Shown here one piece after another: positions 1 through 12,283 of a DNA stretch of 64,000 nt. This DNA is from Candidatus Altimarinota bacterium (lineage in GTDB: Bacteria > Patescibacteriota > Gracilibacteria > BD1-5 > UBA6164), in assembly GCA_028691535.1 (NCBI GenBank), contig JAQUZB010000005.1, forward strand, positions 1 through 64,000. Reading direction: 5' to 3'. Position numbers and translations under genes: made by a program. Each line of letters begins with the position of its first letter. The first letter of the stretch is position 1. Below the pieces are notes generated by a model. It searched no databases. It worked only from the letters and a program-made list of their open reading frames with translations, and was not told the origin of the DNA.

Positions 1-897
1 GATGAACCTACTTTAAAAATGGAATTTTTAGTAAATAATTCTCCATTTGCTGGTAGAGAAGGTAAATTTGTAACTTCTAGACAAATAAGAGATAGACTTG
101 AAAAAGAACTTGAAACAAATGTATGATTAAAAGTAGATTTTTCTAGTGGTGATAATTATGAAGTAGCTGGTAGATGAGAATTACATTTATCTGTTCTTAT
201 AGAAACTATGAGAAGAGAAGGTTATGAATTACAAGTTTGAGCTCCTGTTGTAATTATGCATGAAGAAAATGGGAAAAAAATGGAACCAATTGAAAATGTT
301 TCTGTTTCTGTTCCTGCTTGAAGTGAATGATCAGTTATTGCTGAATTAGGTAAAAGAAAAGGTTTGATGTCAAATATGGTTGAAACTAATGGTATAATCA
401 GTTTAGAATTTAGAGTTCCAACTAGATGATTACTAGGATTTAAATCAGAATTTACAACAATGACAAAAGGTGAATGATTATTATCAAGTTCATTTGATTG
501 TTATGAAGAATACAAAGGACCAATTGAAAAAAGAGCTGTTTGATCTATGATTTCAATGGAAAACGGTAAAACAATGGCTTACTCACTATTTAACTTACAA
601 GATAGAGGTAGAATATTTGTTGAACCTGCTACTGAAATATATGAATGAATGATTATTTGAGAATCAAGTAAAGGTCAAGATTTAGCAGTAAATGCTACTA
701 AAAATAAAAAATTAACTAACGTTAGAGCATCTGGTACAGATGAAGCTTTAAAATTAGTACCACCAAAATTAATGACTCTAGAAGAAGCTATCGACTATAT
801 TTCAGGTGATGAATATGTAGAAGTTACTCCTCTATCAATCAGATTAAGAAAAAAATACTTAACTGAAACTGACAGAAAAAGATTTGGTAAAAATTAA
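1..897 (+). CDS. typA: GTP-binding protein TypA/BipA, C-terminal part
   Basis: The frame is open from the first base and ends in TAA, so the N-terminal GTPase domain lies outside the window. The 298 visible residues read as EF-G-like domains III and V plus the TypA-specific C-terminal domain. Recognisable blocks are [27 protein letters not shown] and the ending [13 protein letters not shown], typical of this family. TypA is a ribosome-binding translational GTPase involved in stress and low-temperature growth and 50S assembly. Several glycines are encoded by UGA (for example in VAGRGEL), mixed with GGT. A hairpin terminator follows immediately. Confidence 0.95.
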
Positions 898-902
898 TAA
901 AA

Positions 903-936
903 AAACAAGAGATTTTAAAATCTCTTGTTTTTTATT
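903..936 (+). terminator. Rho-independent terminator after typA
   Basis: An inverted repeat (AACAAGAGATTT/AAATCTCTTGTT) is followed by a T run. It sits right after the typA stop codon. Confidence 0.85.
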
Positions 937-1007
937 TTCCTTAATTTAAGCCAAAAATTAAGATAAAAAATTTAATATGGATTTAATTTAATACAAATTT
1001 AATGTGG

Positions 1008-1019
1008 TATGAGTATAAT
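1008..1019 (+). promoter_or_regulatory. Extended -10 promoter for the C39-like protease gene
   Basis: TATGAGTATAAT gives a perfect TATAAT with a TG two bases upstream region, about 50 nt before the start at 1069. I see no clear -35 box. A short inverted repeat (AGCTT/AAGCT) lies in the leader at about 1027-1043. Confidence 0.5.
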
Positions 1020-1068
1020 GAAAATTAGCTTTAAAATTAAGCTGTTTTAATTATATAATAATATTATT

Positions 1069-2481
1069 ATGAAAAAGAAAATAATATCGTGAATAGTTTT
1101 ATGTATCTTACTTCTAAATCCATTTAGCTTTACATTTGCAAAATCAAAAGTAATATATGAAAAATCTGAATGATTGGCAAAACAATTTATAAATAATTCA
1201 TTAAATGATGAAAATTGGAAATGAAAAAATCCATATATAAATTGAGATTGAAAATATTTTTATACAGATGATGATAAATATGCTTCATATATAGAATTTA
1301 AAATAAGTTGTGATAATAATATTGATTGCTGATTTATATTAGTAAATTCAGATTCAAATGATGTATCAGTACCTATATCATCAACTAGTTGAATATGACC
1401 ATGAGAATTATTAACCATACAAAATAATGAAATAAGAAAAAATAATTGATTAAAAAATAATAATAAAAATAATAAACTATATTATTTTTCACCTTTTGAT
1501 CAATATAGTGAAGATCTAGAAACTTGAAATATATTAAGTATTCAGCCTGAAGAGGATATAAATAATATAATAAAAGATGATAATAATTTAACAACTGGGG
1601 ATAAACAAAATAAAATTCAAAACAATAAAACTGAGTTAAAACAAAAAATTCTTAATTTAAAAGAAAAAGCTAAAGAATATAAAAAATCTGAAGATTTTAA
1701 ACAAAAGAAAAATGAAATACAAAATCAAATAATGAAAATTCCAAAAGATGAATTTGTAATAAATAATTTAAATATTGCAAATGCAGGTGAAATAGTTTGA
1801 GTAATGGATTACCTACCTCCTAGTTATGCTTCAAATACTTTTGTTCCTTGATTATCCTATTCATGATGTAGCTGAAAAGTCCCTTGTTATGAACAGTTTC
1901 CAACAACTTACAACTGACAAACATGTTTAGTTTGATGTGTACCAACTGCATATGCAATGATATATGGTTATTATGATAGAAAAGGACAATTTCCAAATTT
2001 GATATCAGGAACAGTACCAACAGTTAATAACACAACAATTCAAAATCTAGCTATTGATCTTTGAAAAAATTATATGTGAACATATTGTAATTGAAATATA
2101 TGAGTTACTAGTACAAGTAATTGAACTTTATCAATCCAATATGCAAAGAATAAGTGATATATTAATTCAACTGCTACAGCTATATGAAGCACAAATTTAA
2201 ATATTTTGTTTAATAGTATTAAATCTGAAATTAATTCTGGTAGACCATTAGTTTGATGAGATTGAAATCATGCAATGGTTATATATTGATACTATATGAC
2301 TGCTGATTCTTCTATTAAAATAATAAGAGTTAATTTATGATTAGGTAATTCATATGTTTTATGATCAGCAAGTTGATTATACTATAGAACTACTGCTATT
2401 GATTATAATTTAAATTCTATATACTATGAAAGTCCCGCAAGATCATTAAACTCAATAGTAAAAATATTAATTTCTAATTAA
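1069..2481 (+). CDS. Secreted C39-like papain-fold cysteine peptidase
   Basis: 470 residues with an N-terminal signal peptide (MKKK, hydrophobic stretch to about residue 24). A coiled, Lys/Glu-rich segment covers about 175-215. The C-terminal half carries the papain-like signature: GCVPTAYAMIYGYY with candidate nucleophile Cys289, and NHAMVIYGYY with candidate His401. This pattern matches the Peptidase_C39-like and streptopain-like clans. The substrate is unknown; export suggests it acts on surface or foreign proteins. An adjacent frame starts 4 nt after the stop, so the two genes are probably co-transcribed. It could be an inactive adhesin of the same fold, but both catalytic residues appear to be present. 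Confidence 0.7.
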
Positions 2482-2485
2482 AAAT

Positions 2486-3646
2486 ATGACATGATTAAGT
2501 AATCAAAATTGTATAGCAAATTGAACTATAAAGAAAATTATAGAGAATACAACATATGATAATTGTTGAAAAGAAATTCAAATGAGGTTAAATGATGGTG
2601 AAAAAGATTATATTATTAGTTGAACAATAAAATGAGAGTGAATATGATGATATGCTGATTGAACAAATAATAATGAAATAACATATTCTTGTACTACTAA
2701 AAAATATACTTTTGATACAAATCCTAAATATAAAGTTTGAGATGAATTATATGTTGTTGCAGATTTTTATAATAGAATAGTCTGAGTTTGAAAAGACTCT
2801 TATAATCAAAATATTGACAAATATTCTTGTTTTAAATATTGATGACCTTTTGGTCATTGAGATGATTCAAAATGGTTTGATTCATGCAAAATCAAGTGAA
2901 ATGTAGATAAAGTAAAATATATAAAAGCAAATGAATCTTGAAAAGAAACATGTTCTTTTGATGTAGAATTACAAGTGTCAAATGGTGATTGAAAATATTT
3001 TTTATCATCAAATGATGATGTTTATTTTGAAAAATGGTATTGATCAGTTTGCTGATATAAATCATATTATGGCTTTCCATTTATAAAAAATAATTGAATT
3101 TGAAACAAAACAGTATCATATTTACCTAAAGAAAATACTGAAGCTTATTTCATAATAAATAGTGAATCTAATGAAATAATTTGATACTGAAAAGATGATT
3201 ATAATAACTCAGAATATGAAGATTGCAAGATTCAAGAAGATAAACAAGATTATAACTTAACTTGATGACTGACAAATAATGAAATTATATGGAAAAAAAT
3301 AGATACTATATTGAACATAGCAAAAACAATGTATCCAAATAAAACCTTTACTATTGAAACTAATAGTGAAACAAATACAAAAAAAATTAAAATAGAAAGA
3401 AAACCATTAGAAATAAAGAAAATATCTAAAAATAAGCAAGTAGAATTAAAACAAGAAATAGTATCAAATAATTGAATTGAAATTAAAGCATTGTCTTGAA
3501 TTGAAAAAGAAAATACTGTTAATTTATATAATTGAACTATAGAAAATAATGATTTAAAACTAAGTAAAGAATATTTTTTATTTTGAATGTGGTTTATAAT
3601 TTTATTTATTATATGAGTTTTAATTTACAAGAAAATTAAGAAATAA
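2486..3646 (+). CDS. Unknown Cys-containing protein with C-terminal membrane anchor
   Basis: 386 residues, no family recognised. It is rich in paired-looking cysteines (for example CIANG, CKIKG, CTTKK, CSFDVEL), aromatic residues and Asp/Asn, as in extracytoplasmic proteins. It ends with one hydrophobic helix (about 362-380) and a KKIKK tail, the layout of a surface protein anchored by its C-terminus. There is no LPxTG motif. Unexpectedly no signal peptide is visible at this start. The gene begins 4 nt after the protease stop in another frame, so it may depend on that gene for translation or be the rear part of a frame-shifted longer gene. The same terminator ends both. Confidence 0.6.
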
Positions 3647-3681
3647 AAAACTAGAGATTTAAAATCTCTAGTTTTTTATTG
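3645..3681. terminator. Bidirectional terminator between convergent genes
   Basis: The perfect palindrome AACTAGAGATTT/AAATCTCTAGTT is flanked by A and T runs, so it can work on both strands. The stop codon of the minus-strand phosphatase gene lies inside it. Confidence 0.85.
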
Positions 3682-4519
3682 TTTTAGTTAATTCATTTAT
3701 AAAATCAAAATCTCAATCTCAAGTTATAACTACATCATAATGCTTTTTATAATCCTCTAAAAGTTCATCAACTTTATCATTTAAAAATCAAATCTTAAGC
3801 AAATTATTATATTCAAATCAATGTATCATAGCGGGATCACCTAAACTATCTCAAAGCAATATAACATTTTTCCTAGATTTCACACTATCATAAATACTTG
3901 GAAATGATTTTAAAACTGTTTCATCCTTATTGAAAACATGGATTACAGGTTTATTATATCAAATCGCAATTCAATTATTATCCCAAATAAAACTATTAGA
4001 TATAATCTTAATATTTTGAAATAATACATTATTTTGTTCCAAAAATAGATAATTTGAATCAGAACCTAATCAATTTGCAGAGATAACAACAATTGGAACA
4101 TTTTTATCATTCATATTTGATAAAAAATCCTTAACTCACTCTCTAAATCTAATAATTCAAGAATTAATAGCCTTGTCTATATCTTGTTTTTTCAAACCAG
4201 ATTTTACCAATAAATCTAAATGTTTTTCCCACCAAATAGTCATTTGTTCTTTCTTTTCTTCAAGTGAAATATTTGGATTTATTTCTATTGGATTATAATA
4301 ATCAAACAAATCATAAGCTTTTTTACTATATTCTTCTCACAATATGTTTTGTCTTCTAAGAATTGAGATAAGACTAGGTCTTTTTTCTCAATCAATAAAC
4401 TCCCTTGTTAGAGTTTTATCAAAATCAGATAAGATATGCAGATTAGAAAATCATCATTTAGATATATTTTCTAGAACTTCATCATATTTTTTCTTATCAC
4501 TAAAAATTATATTGTTCAT
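3668..4519 (-). CDS. Pyrimidine 5'-nucleotidase-like (UMPH-1) HAD phosphatase
   Basis: 283 residues. HAD motif I is DFDKTLT with candidate nucleophile Asp32 and acid Asp34. The motif IV region reads VILLGDSLGDPAM, which is characteristic of the UMPH-1/NT5C3 family (cytosolic 5'-nucleotidase III, dephosphorylating pyrimidine monophosphates). The segment IISNSFIWDNNG is also typical. Length agrees with the family (about 290). The exact substrate is inferred from family only. It lies downstream of dnaE on the same strand, 6 nt from its stop, so it is probably in the same transcript. Confidence 0.75.
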
Positions 4520-4525
4520 AATGTA

Positions 4526-7500
4526 TTAATTATTATTATTCCACTTCTCATTTATCCAAGATTTTAAATTATCTAAATTAGACAAACTAATCTTTGTGTC
4601 TATTTCTTGTCATCTTAAATCTATAAATATATTTATAAATCAAGTCTCCTCTTTTTGCATAAATGCTTTTAAATCATGCAAATCTTCTTTTTTTGCATTT
4701 GCTGGAATATGGATTATAAACTTGTCATCCATAACTTGTTCTTCTATTTCATTTTTATTTTCATTTATTTTTTCTTCTAAAACTTCATCAAAGTTTTCAG
4801 TTAATATAGCACAAGATTCATTGTCTCAAGTATCACATTCAACTTCAACTTTTTCCTCTTCTATGATTTCGTTTAAATCCATATTTATAAACCTTTTTGA
4901 TTTATCAAATAATCATAGGTCTGTTGCTTGTTCTCTAACTTGCGATATTGTAGCTATTTTTATTTCACGAGCTCTAATACTTTTTCTCTTGTATTCAAAG
5001 TTTATATCAAGTGATCCTGTTACTATAACTATCCTATCAAGAAGGATTTTGTCTTTATAAGTATCTACATCTTTTGGGAAAATAACTACTTCAAAATCAT
5101 AATCAAATCATTCACATTTTAGAAACATCATTTGTTTTCATGTCTTTGTTATAATCTTTCTAGCATCAATTACAACTCAAACCGCTTGAACAATCTCTTG
5201 CCCCAGGGCACTCTCTCTTCCTCCGGAATTCACCTTGTCCTTCTCTCTTGGATTTACATTTTCTTTCTTTATTTCATTTTTTTCTGCATTTATTCACATT
5301 TCTATATCTTTTGGAGCTTCATATTTTTCAGGATTTTTTAATTTATCAAGTTCTAATAATTCTTCAAAATTCATCTTAAGTTTCTTTGTATTTTGTCATC
5401 TCCTAGCACAATATCTCTTTAATCAATCAAGAGCATGACCTGAAACTGCAAAACCAATCATTTCTTTTTCTCCGGCTAATTTTTCCTCAAAACTAAAATC
5501 CTCACTATTTATAAGTTCTAACTTGTCTTCAAAATCGCTAGAATTATCAAAAAGTCATATTTGACTAGTTTCTTTTTGTTTTTCATCACGACGACAATAT
5601 TTTATTATATCATCAATAGAAACTTTCATTTGTTTTCTTACTCATAATTCGTCCATCGCACCTGACATAATAAGAGATTCAAGAGATTTTCTATTTATTA
5701 CTTCTTTTCCACAAAGCTCTACAAAATTTTCTAAATCACTAAACTTATTTTCAACTCTTGATTCTATAATCTTATCAATTGGTCAATCTCATATTCACTT
5801 AATTGCCTTTAATCAAAATCTAATATTTTTGTCATCAATATATGTAAAATGCTTCAAAGATTCATTTACACTTGGTGGTAAAACTGAAATTCATTTTGCT
5901 TCACATTCACTTACTTCCAAAACTATTCTTTCCATATTTTCTTCATCTGACACCATAAGTGCAGTCAAAAATTCTGTTGGAAAATATGCTTTTAAATATG
6001 CAGTTTGATAAGCAATAAAAGCATAACAAGCAGCATGCGACTTATTAAATGAATAATTTGCAGCAGGCATTATCATCTCAGTATATATGTAATTTGTAGT
6101 TTCAGGTTTATATTGTCTATAATTTATACCTTTTTCTATAAATTCTTTTTTTAGTGCTTCAATTACATCATGTTTTTTCTTTCAAACTCATCTACGAAGC
6201 AGATCAGCTTCTCAAAGAGAAAATCAAGCCATATACTGAACTATAAACATCAATTGCTCTTGATAAACAGCAATTCAATATGATACATCCAAGATAGGAG
6301 CTAAATCTTCATCTAATTTTCTTTTTTCTTCAAGTATTTCATCTTCATTATATCAAGCATCTTCTAGTATCTTTCTTAAATCATCAGTTAAATATTTAAG
6401 TTCTTTTCTTTTGTATTTAACATCAATATAAGTTGGAATATAAGCTAGAGGTCCTGGTCTATAAAGTGATACCATCGCAATCAAATCTTCAAAACTATCT
6501 GGTGCTAAGTCTTTTAAATATTTTCTCATTCAATCAGACTCAAATTGAAAAACTCAAGTTGTATCTCAAAGTGCAAATATAGAAAAAACCTTTGGATCAT
6601 TTAAATCAATTCAAAGTATATCAACATCTATACCCTTACTTTTTTTAATTATTTTTTGTGCTCTTTTTATAACTGTTAAGTTTCTAAGTCATAAAAAATC
6701 CATCTTTAAAAGACCTAGATCTTCTAAAGGATAAGCACTATATTGAGTAACAATTGAAGTTGCATCTTTTGGTGGATGTTGCAAAGCAGTAAAGTTAGTC
6801 ATTGGCTCTGGTGCAATAATAACAGCACAAGCATGAACTCATAATTGTCTAACATTACCTTCTATTTTTAATGCATTGTCTATTATGTCTTTATACTTTG
6901 GATTAGTTTCGTAAGCTTCTCTAAATTCTATAGAGTCTTCTAAAGCTCATTTTAACTTTGTTCCAGGTTTTTCAGGAATTAATTTAACAAGTTCATTCAT
7001 CTCTGAAAATGGAATTCAAAAAACTCTTCATACATCTTTTACCGCAGCTCTAGCTGCAAATGTACCAAAAGTACATATTTGAGCAACTCTATCAGCTCAG
7101 TATTTATTTCTACAATATTCTACTACCTTGTCTCTTCAAGTATCAGCAAAGTCAGTATCTATATCAGGCATAGAAACTCTGGCAGGATTTAAAAATCTCT
7201 CAAAAAGTAATTTATATGGAAGAGGATCTATATCAGTTATTCATGACAAATACGCCATCAAACTACCGGCCGCTGATCATCTACCTGGTCAAACTGGCAC
7301 ATCATTATTTCTAGCCCAATTTATGTAATCAGCAACTATTAAGAAATAAGCATTAAATCACATTTCATTTACTACTACTAACTCATATTCTAATCTTTCA
7401 ATCTTATCTTGTAAATCTTGACTAAACGTTTTTAGTAATTCTTTCTTTTCTTCACTATAATAAATAAGTGACAATGCTTTTAATTCTTCTGGTGAAGTTT

Positions 7501-8599
7501 CCGTTAATTTTTTAGTTAAACTTGGTTTATCTAGTTTTTGAACAAGTTTAAAAATAATATCTTTTGATATTCAAGCCTTGTATCTCCAATTTAAACCTGA
7601 AAATGATAGATACCTTAGATACCATTCATCACTTGTTAATTTTTTTATATGATTCTCTTTTTCTCCACTATTTCACTCTGAAAAATATAATTCTTTCTCT
7701 TTTTCTAAAGCTTCTTCAAAAACAACTTTATCACTTTCTGGTAATTCATAAGTTGGTATAAGTATTCATCAAGTTTCGATATGAATATCTACCATTTTAG
7801 CAATTTTTACTGTGTTTTCTAATGCTTCTGGTATAAATCAAAAAAGCATCTGCATTTCATCCTCACTTAAAAAAGAATAATCTCAATTTTTAAGCGTTGG
7901 TCTATCGGGGTTTTCCAACTCATGACCTGTTGATAATGCCATTATAACATCTTGTGTTTTAGCATCACTTTTTTCAATATAAAAACAATTGTTTGTTGCA
8001 ACAACGCTTATATTATATTTTGAATTTAATTCTATAAGTTTATCCGTAACAAATCTTTGTTTTGGAACATCATCATGATAAATCAATTCTAAATAATAAT
8101 TTTCTACTCAAAAAACATCTTGATATATTTTTATTCTATCAAGGATTATTTGGTCATCTTTTCAAGACAAGATATAATAAGGTATTTCTCACGAAATTGG
8201 TCAAGATAAACATACCATTTCTAAATCTCAAACTTGTTCTTTAAGAGCAATAATATCAGAAAAAAGGATCTTTGCTTTTACTCATGGATTATCTAAACTA
8301 GCTTTTGAAACTAGATTTATTATATTTCTATATCAAGTTAGACTCTTAGCAAGTAAAACTAATTTATGGTTTATATTTTTATCAAGTGATGATTCTATGT
8401 AAATTTCTGTTCATAAAATAGGCTTAATTCAAGCATATTTACATTCTTTGTATAACTCATGACAAGCATGGAGATTTGATGTATCAGTTATTGCAATAGC
8501 TTTCATACCAAATGAAACAGCTTTTGCTACATAATCCCTTGGTTTAGGAAGACCTTCTAATATACTATAATGACTGTGATTATGTAAATGTACAAACAT
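4526..8599 (-). CDS. dnaE: DNA polymerase III alpha subunit
   Basis: 1357 residues, the replicative polymerase. The N-terminus [11 protein letters not shown] is the PHP domain metal site. The polymerase catalytic motif MPDIDTDF lies near residue 475, followed by [24 protein letters not shown] and [10 protein letters not shown], all standard for DnaE. A helix-hairpin-helix region and an OB-fold segment ([14 protein letters not shown]) follow. After the OB fold comes a further domain of roughly 180 residues, making the protein longer than the usual ~1160. Many glycines are UGA. The ATG start immediately precedes the PHP motif and gives the expected N-terminus. Confidence 0.95.
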
Positions 8600-8679
8600 A
8601 AATTATACCTATTATTATATCTAAAATACTAAAAATATTGTAACTATTTTTAATTATTTATCTACTTTTTTTCAATTTT

Positions 8680-8708
8680 TTGCATAATTTAAAATTTAGT
8701 GTTAAAAT
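8680..8708 (+). promoter_or_regulatory. Promoter for the 8738 gene
   Basis: TTGCAT at 8680-8685, a 17-nt spacer, and TAAAAT at 8703-8708 with TG at 8700-8701. The start codon lies 29 nt downstream. Confidence 0.6.
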
Positions 8709-8737
8709 AAAGATAAATATATTATAAATAAAACTAT

Positions 8738-9277
8738 ATGGCAATTAATTCACCAAATGAAATTGTATTAGATAATGAAAATCTAGAACTAAAAATTAAC
8801 GATAAATTAGATAATTTAGAACAAAAATCAAAAGTAAACCAAGCACTTGGTATGTTAAAAGTAATTGATTCTCAAGTTCAAGATTTAGATATAGATATGA
8901 CTTATGATAAGAAAAATGATAAGTTTTATTTCATATCTTGAAATCAAAAATTAAATATTCCATTAGGTTTAAGTCAAATTGATGAAATATGAAAAGAGAT
9001 AGTAAAATTACTAAATAATAAAAATAAACTTTGAATTACATGAAAACAAGATTTCAGAAGAATTTTTGAAGTTAGTATTTGGTCGCCTGCAGATAAACAA
9101 GTAGTTTATAAAGGGACTAAATTTGAATGAAATACTTTAAATATGGATACTGCGATAAAAAACAATAATGAAATAGAAGAGTTATATAAATTTACTCAAA
9201 TTGCAAAATGAATACCTAAAGAAAATTGGGTAATTGAATGATGAATTTGAACTCCAGATGAAATATGAAATAAATAA
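8738..9277 (+). CDS. Hypothetical protein, 179 aa
   Basis: I do not recognise a family. The protein is hydrophilic, without signal peptide or membrane helix. Residues 1-45 are acidic and probably helical; the rest is a mixed alpha/beta pattern ending in EGGIGTPDEIGNK with several UGA-coded glycines. It is monocistronic: its own promoter lies upstream and a terminator directly downstream, separating it from the secretion locus. Confidence 0.6.
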
Positions 9278-9305
9278 AAAAGAAGCATAATGCTTCTTTT
9301 TTATT
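9276..9305 (+). terminator. Rho-independent terminator
   Basis: The hairpin AAGAAGCAT/ATGCTTCTT is followed by a T run and starts at the stop codon of the 8738 gene. Confidence 0.85.
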
Positions 9306-9364
9306 TATTAAGTTTATAAATCTATTATTGTCAATTCAATTATATTTATTATTAAAAGAATATA

Positions 9365-9373
9365 TGCTAAAAT
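9365..9373 (+). promoter_or_regulatory. Extended -10 promoter of the secretion locus
   Basis: TGCTAAAAT, a TG plus TAAAAT extended -10, lies 30 nt before the ATG at 9403. The -35 is unclear. Confidence 0.45.
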
Positions 9374-9402
9374 ATATTAAAGATATTTATTAAAATATAT
9401 AG

Positions 9403-12195
9403 ATGAAAAAATTAATATTTATAATTGCCTGATTGTTTATAAACTTAAGCCAAACTTTTGCTGCAGTTTTATGAACAAACAACTCAAATAACTTACCTAG
9501 TAAAACTCAACAAACTACAAATATTGCAAATTGAGGTTGGTTTAATATAACTGATGGTTGATTATTAACTGACTTAGCTACTTGGGGAATTTTAATAATA
9601 TTAGGATTTTTTCTATTAATGATAATTAAGAAAACTCTTCAATTAACATTTGAAATTTATTATGCAAAAAATCTTAGGTATTTGAAAATTACACTTCCTA
9701 GAGCAGACTCAAAACTTGATAAAGAAAAAGAAACTAAAAAAGATTTCAAAGAAAAAATCTGATCAATGAGTATGTTTTATAAAGCTATTCATAAATTAAG
9801 TGAAGCTTGATTAAAAGATACATTTATAAATTGAATTTTCGGTCACTCAAAAATATCACTAGAGTTAGTATATGATAAAGGTGAAGTGAATTTTTATATA
9901 GTTACATTTAAAAATTATGTAAATCTAATAAGTCAACATCTGACTTCTACATACAATGATGCTGAAATATTAATTGTAGATCCAAAAGAATGAGGTTATG
10001 TAGATTTAACTGAAGAATGATATCATATGAGATGAGCATCTTTATGAAAAGAAAATGATGATGTTTATCCTATAAAAATATTTAAATATTTAGAAGATGA
10101 TCCACTAAACAATTTTACAAATGTTTTTTGATGATTAGCAAAAGATGATAAGGCAATTTTTCAATTAGTTATAAAGCCAGAACCTTCAAGTTACAATAAA
10201 AAAGCTATAAGAGCAGCTTGATTAGTTGCAAAATGAAAATACAAAAAAGATAAGAAACACTTGTTTTGATTTTTGAGTTTCCTATGGAATCCAATTGTTG
10301 CAATTATTCAATGACCAGATAGTATGGTTGCTTGAAATAATGCTCCTTGAGCAAGTGAATGAGATGCTTATAAGATATTTAACCAAGCAGAAACAGAAGC
10401 ACAAAAAACAATGTGAGAAACTGCTGCTCAACCTATGTTTAAATCATCAATTAGAGTTATAGTATCAAGTAAAAATAAACAAAGTTCTGAAGATTGAGTA
10501 CATGCAATTGTTGCTGCTGCTTCTATGTTTACTGATGAATATAATAATGCACTTGATAATCCACAAATACTTGAAGATGCGCTACCTTGGTTTTTTACTC
10601 CTGTTAGATATTTTTGATTTAAACATAAATTAGTATGACTATTTCAAAATGTATCTTGGTTTTCTGCTGATGAAGTTTCAACACTTTATCATATGCCTGA
10701 TATAGTTTATAATAAATCACCAATTATAAATTGGCTTGATTATAAAAAACTACCTCTTCCGCATAATGTAAAATTTCCTACTGAGTCTACAATTCTAGAA
10801 GAAAAAGACGAAAATTGAAATGCTATTCAAGTTCAAAGAAAATTATGATGATTTCCAGTTTTTAAAGATTGAGTTTTATTATGATGGAACGAATATAGAA
10901 ATAAAAAAATACCTGTATATTTTTCTAGAAAAGACAGAGGTAGACATCATTATATTATATGAAAATCATGAGGTTGAAAATCTGTTTTTATAGGTTATCT
11001 TGCTAGACAAGATGTCCGGAATGGAGACTGAGTTTGTGTAATTGATCCGCATGGTGATCTTGTCGAAGATGTACTTGCTTTTACTCCAAAAGAAAGAGCA
11101 AAAGATGTAGTATTATTTGATCCAAGTGATGATGATAGACCAATGGGTTTAAATATGCTTGAAGTTATTTCATCAGATCCTGAAATTAGAAAAAGAGAAA
11201 TGGACAGAGCCGCAATGGATGCAACTGAAATATTTATAAAGATATTTTGAGATGAAGTTTTCGGTCCTAGAATACAACATTATTTTAGAAATGGATGTTT
11301 GACACTTATGGAAGATGTCGAAGATTGATGAACACTTATAGACGTTCCTAGGCTCTTTGTAGACGATGCCTTTATGAAATACAAGGTGTCAAAAGTAAAA
11401 AATCCTGTCGTTAAATCTTTTTGGGAACATGAATATGCAAATACTTGAGAAAGAGAAAAACAAGAAATGATACCTTACTTTTCAAGTAAATTTGGTCCGT
11501 TTATTACAAACACGACAATAAGAAATATAATTGGACAACCTAAATCAGCTTTCAATATAAGAGAGATGATGGATAATAGAAAGATACTTTTAGTAAATCT
11601 TTCAAAAGGTAAGATTTGAGCATTAAATGCACAATTACTTGGTTTAATATTTGTATCTAAAGTAAATATGGCTGCGATGTCTAGAGCAGATATACCTGAA
11701 ACAGAAAGGAAAGATTTTTATATGTATGTTGATGAGTTTCAAAACTTTGCAACTGATACATTTTGAGAAATACTTTCAGAAGCCAGAAAATATCATCTTG
11801 CTCTAATAATGGCTCACCAATTTATTGCTCAAATATGAGGTAATTCTTGACAAAAATGAGATAAACCTAGTATAAAAGATGCAGTTTTTGGTAATGCCTG
11901 AACAATTATGAGTTTCAAGGTTGGTGCTGATGATGCTGAATATATGGAAAAAGAATATGCTCCACTATTATCTCAACAAGATATTATTGGTATAGCAAAC
12001 TTTACTGCATATTGTAAATTAAATATAGACAATGCTACAACAAGACCATTTGATATAAAAACAATACGGGATAATAATTATAAAAATGCAAAAATTGCAG
12101 AAATTATTAGAGAATATAGTAGAAAAAAATATGGTAGAAAAAAGAAATATGTTGATATGGAAATTGAAGCTAGACTTTGAATAATGCCAGAATAA
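9403..12195 (+). CDS. VirD4/TraG-like type IV secretion ATPase with membrane N-terminus
   Basis: 930 residues. It begins with a signal-like hydrophobic segment and a transmembrane helix at about 60-80. A roughly 400-residue region of unknown fold follows, then a RecA-type motor. The Walker A is GKSGGGKS (residues 520-527; three of its glycines are UGA) and the Walker B is YMYVDEFQNF with Asp777-Glu778. Between them is VCVIDPHGDLVEDVL, as in the DUF87/TraG/VirD4 coupling ATPases. The family moves DNA or protein through type IV secretion channels. Three downstream pilin-like membrane genes with no terminator in between support a secretion or pilus machine. Whether it acts as VirD4 or VirB4 cannot be decided by eye. 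Confidence 0.8.
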
Positions 12196-12198
12196 GAA

Positions 12199-12229
12199 AA
12201 CAGATAGATAAAACTATCTGTTTTTTGTA
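12199..12229 (+). terminator. Terminator after the VirD4-like gene
   Basis: The hairpin AACAGATAG/CTATCTGTT is followed by T residues. A new -10 element follows, so the pilin-like genes can be expressed separately. Confidence 0.8.
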
Positions 12230-12244
12230 TTTTAAAAATATTTA

Positions 12245-12256
12245 TGATAATATAAT
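12245..12256 (+). promoter_or_regulatory. Extended -10 promoter of the pilin-like genes
   Basis: TGATAATATAAT contains overlapping TAATAT and TATAAT hexamers with an upstream TG. It lies 28 nt before the ATG at 12284. Confidence 0.45.
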
Positions 12257-12283
12257 AGAGATAATAATTTTTAATAAATATTC

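Noticed and set aside
4596-5060. 154-codon plus-strand open frame
   Set aside because: It is antisense to the C-terminal part of dnaE, whose minus-strand frame has clear family motifs; the plus-strand protein is low-complexity Ser/Phe/Ile.
9403-12195. Pseudogene or many-frameshift interpretation of genes broken by TGA
   Set aside because: With UGA=Gly the frame is continuous and P-loop glycines fall on TGA; the same holds across the window on both strands.
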